A DNA stretch of 64,000 bases. Origin: Cricetomys ansorgei (lineage: Eukaryota > Chordata > Mammalia > Rodentia > Nesomyidae). Positions 62,930 to 64,000 of this stretch are shown piece after piece. The notes beneath the pieces are model-generated. The model did not search any database. It was not told the origin of the DNA and saw only the letters and a list, made by a program, of their open reading frames with translations. A program made the position numbers and the translations under genes. The stretch lies in the NCBI GenBank assembly GCA_026225945.1, contig JAMJFZ010000596.1:2560001-2624000 (forward strand). Reading direction: 5' to 3'. Each line of letters begins with the position of its first letter. Within the stretch, counting starts at the first letter, position 1.

Positions 62930-63005
62930 AAACATGGGTTCTGGGTATCAAACTCAGGGCCTTTTTTTGCGAGGCAAGCACTTACTGACTGCAGGAAGAT
63001 CTGTG
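62930..63005 (-). mobile_element. ID/B4-like SINE fragment
   Basis: ACATGGGTTCTGGGTATCAA and GAGGCAAGCACTTACTGACT. Confidence 0.55.
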
Positions 63006-63149
63006 TCTTAGTAAAGACTAACGTAGGTCTAGGATGCATTTGGAACCCCAAACAAACGTGATTGACTAGAAACTTCTTCACACCAAAGTGCCAAGAATGT
63101 AAGACAGAGTAATGATCCTGAGACCACAAGAGAGAAGTTCCGGTTAGTA

Positions 63150-63345
63150 CCAGACCCACACCTGTCACTCCAGCACTTAGCTCCTGACACACCTGTCATC
63201 CCAGCACTTAGCTCCTGACACACCTGTCACCCCAGCACTTAGCTTGACACACCTGTCACCCCAGCACACCTGTCATCCCAGCACCTGAAAGGCTGAAGCA
63301 AGAGAATCATCAGGAGTTCAAAGCCAGCCTGGGTTACAGGTGAAA
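63150..63345 (+). mobile_element. B1 SINE with tandemly repeated head
   Basis: ACACCTGTCATCCCAGCACTT recurs about 4-5 times (63158-63288) before a normal B1 continuation (AAGCCAGCCTGGGTTACAGG). Confidence 0.7.
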
Positions 63346-63877
63346 CCTTGTTTCCAAGAACAAAACTCCAGGCCAAAAATCCTAGAGGGGTTCGGGGTGG
63401 TACCAACTCTCCTGTGAATACAAACCCATCAGAATACCAGCGTGGTTCTCAACAGAGCTCCAAAGGTCAGGACAGATGGGGAAATGATGTACTTCAAACC
63501 CTGAAAGAAAATAGCTGCCAACCTTGGTTGCTATATATAGCAAAGTTCTTCTTCCAAGTTGAAGGAGAAATGAAGACCTTCCAAGATAAGCACGGAGCTC
63601 TGCGGAAAAGAATCTTACACAGAGAAGGTGTGTAAAACCTTCTTCACAGAGAAGAAGATAAACACCAGAGCCCAGGGAAGAAGAAACTCCACTAGGAAAG
63701 TAGATACACAATGAGACTCGGGAAGAACTGAACCCCACAGACATCAAAACGACAAGAATTAGCACCTGCCTTTCAATTATAATTAAATGCCGATCGTCTA
63801 ATTTCTCCAACTGGAAGGCTTGGATTAGCTGATTGTGTTTTGTTTTTGTTTGTTTGTTTGTTTTAGACGGTTCTGGA
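63346..63877. other. Intergenic, no recognised element
   Basis: Unique, with a (GTTT)n at 63837-63863. Confidence 0.4.
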
Positions 63878-64000
63878 TAGACGGTTCAGTGTTAAGAGCA
63901 TTGGCTGCCCTTCCAGAGGGCCTGGGTTAATTCCCAGCACCCACGTGGTAGCACACACCATCTGTAACTTCAGTTTCAAGGGATCCAATGTCCTTTGCAA
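63878..64000 (+). mobile_element. B2/B3-family SINE, cut by the window end
   Basis: ACGGTTCAGTGTTAAGAGCA, GCCCTTCCAGAGGGCCTGGG and ACCATCTGTAACTTCAGTTT. Confidence 0.85.

Overview
The window is nuclear DNA of a muroid rodent (mouse, rat, hamster or vole group). It is full of B1, B2, B3/B4 and ID SINEs, rodent L1 fragments, MaLR-type LTRs and long CA/GT arrays. B2 SINEs point to muroids, but the sequence alone does not name the species. There is no bacterial or viral gene organisation and no operon.

Two protein-coding genes are supported, in the convergent order known from the GASK1A-POMGNT2 neighbourhood of human 3p22. (1) The last three coding exons of Gask1a (Fam198a) lie on the plus strand at 7444-7566, 9124-9227 and 9738-9948, followed by a poly(A) signal at 10179. 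Everything before 7444 reads as Gask1a intron. (2) Pomgnt2 lies on the minus strand. Its complete 580-residue reading frame is a single exon at 13579-15321, with a strong splice acceptor at 15421-15423 and a probable poly(A) signal at 13155-13160. Its likely promoter is a CpG island near 24.1-24.8 kb carrying a ZNF143-type site, so 15.4-24.6 kb would be its first intron.

From about 25 to 64 kb no further host protein-coding exon is recognisable. This part reads as intergenic. Its landmarks are: a broken gammaretrovirus-like endogenous provirus on the minus strand (about 26.05-29.62 kb) with a 5' LTR, a tRNA-Phe-type primer binding site and gag/protease remnants, split by a younger 380-bp solo LTR with exact 6-bp target duplications; an L1 ORF2 remnant (32.8-33.8 kb); an older L1 fragment (45.5 kb); and many minisatellites, the largest at 31.18-31.96, 40.46-41.05, 51.93-52.47, 57.36-57.85 and 58.74-59.96 kb. 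Two promoter-like clusters not tied to a known gene stand out: a TATA/GC/CCAAT arrangement followed by a consensus splice donor near 39.0-39.1 kb, and four CCAAT boxes at 28-29-bp spacing plus a palindromic CRE at 43.36-43.53 kb.

I found no convincing undescribed multi-gene system. The most interesting items are the nested retroviral insertion, the orphan promoter candidates, the tandem repeats next to Pomgnt2 and Gask1a splice sites, and a 53-codon frame with an optimal Kozak start inside Pomgnt2 intron 1. Repeat boundaries are read by eye and are approximate unless a duplication or splice dinucleotide is cited.
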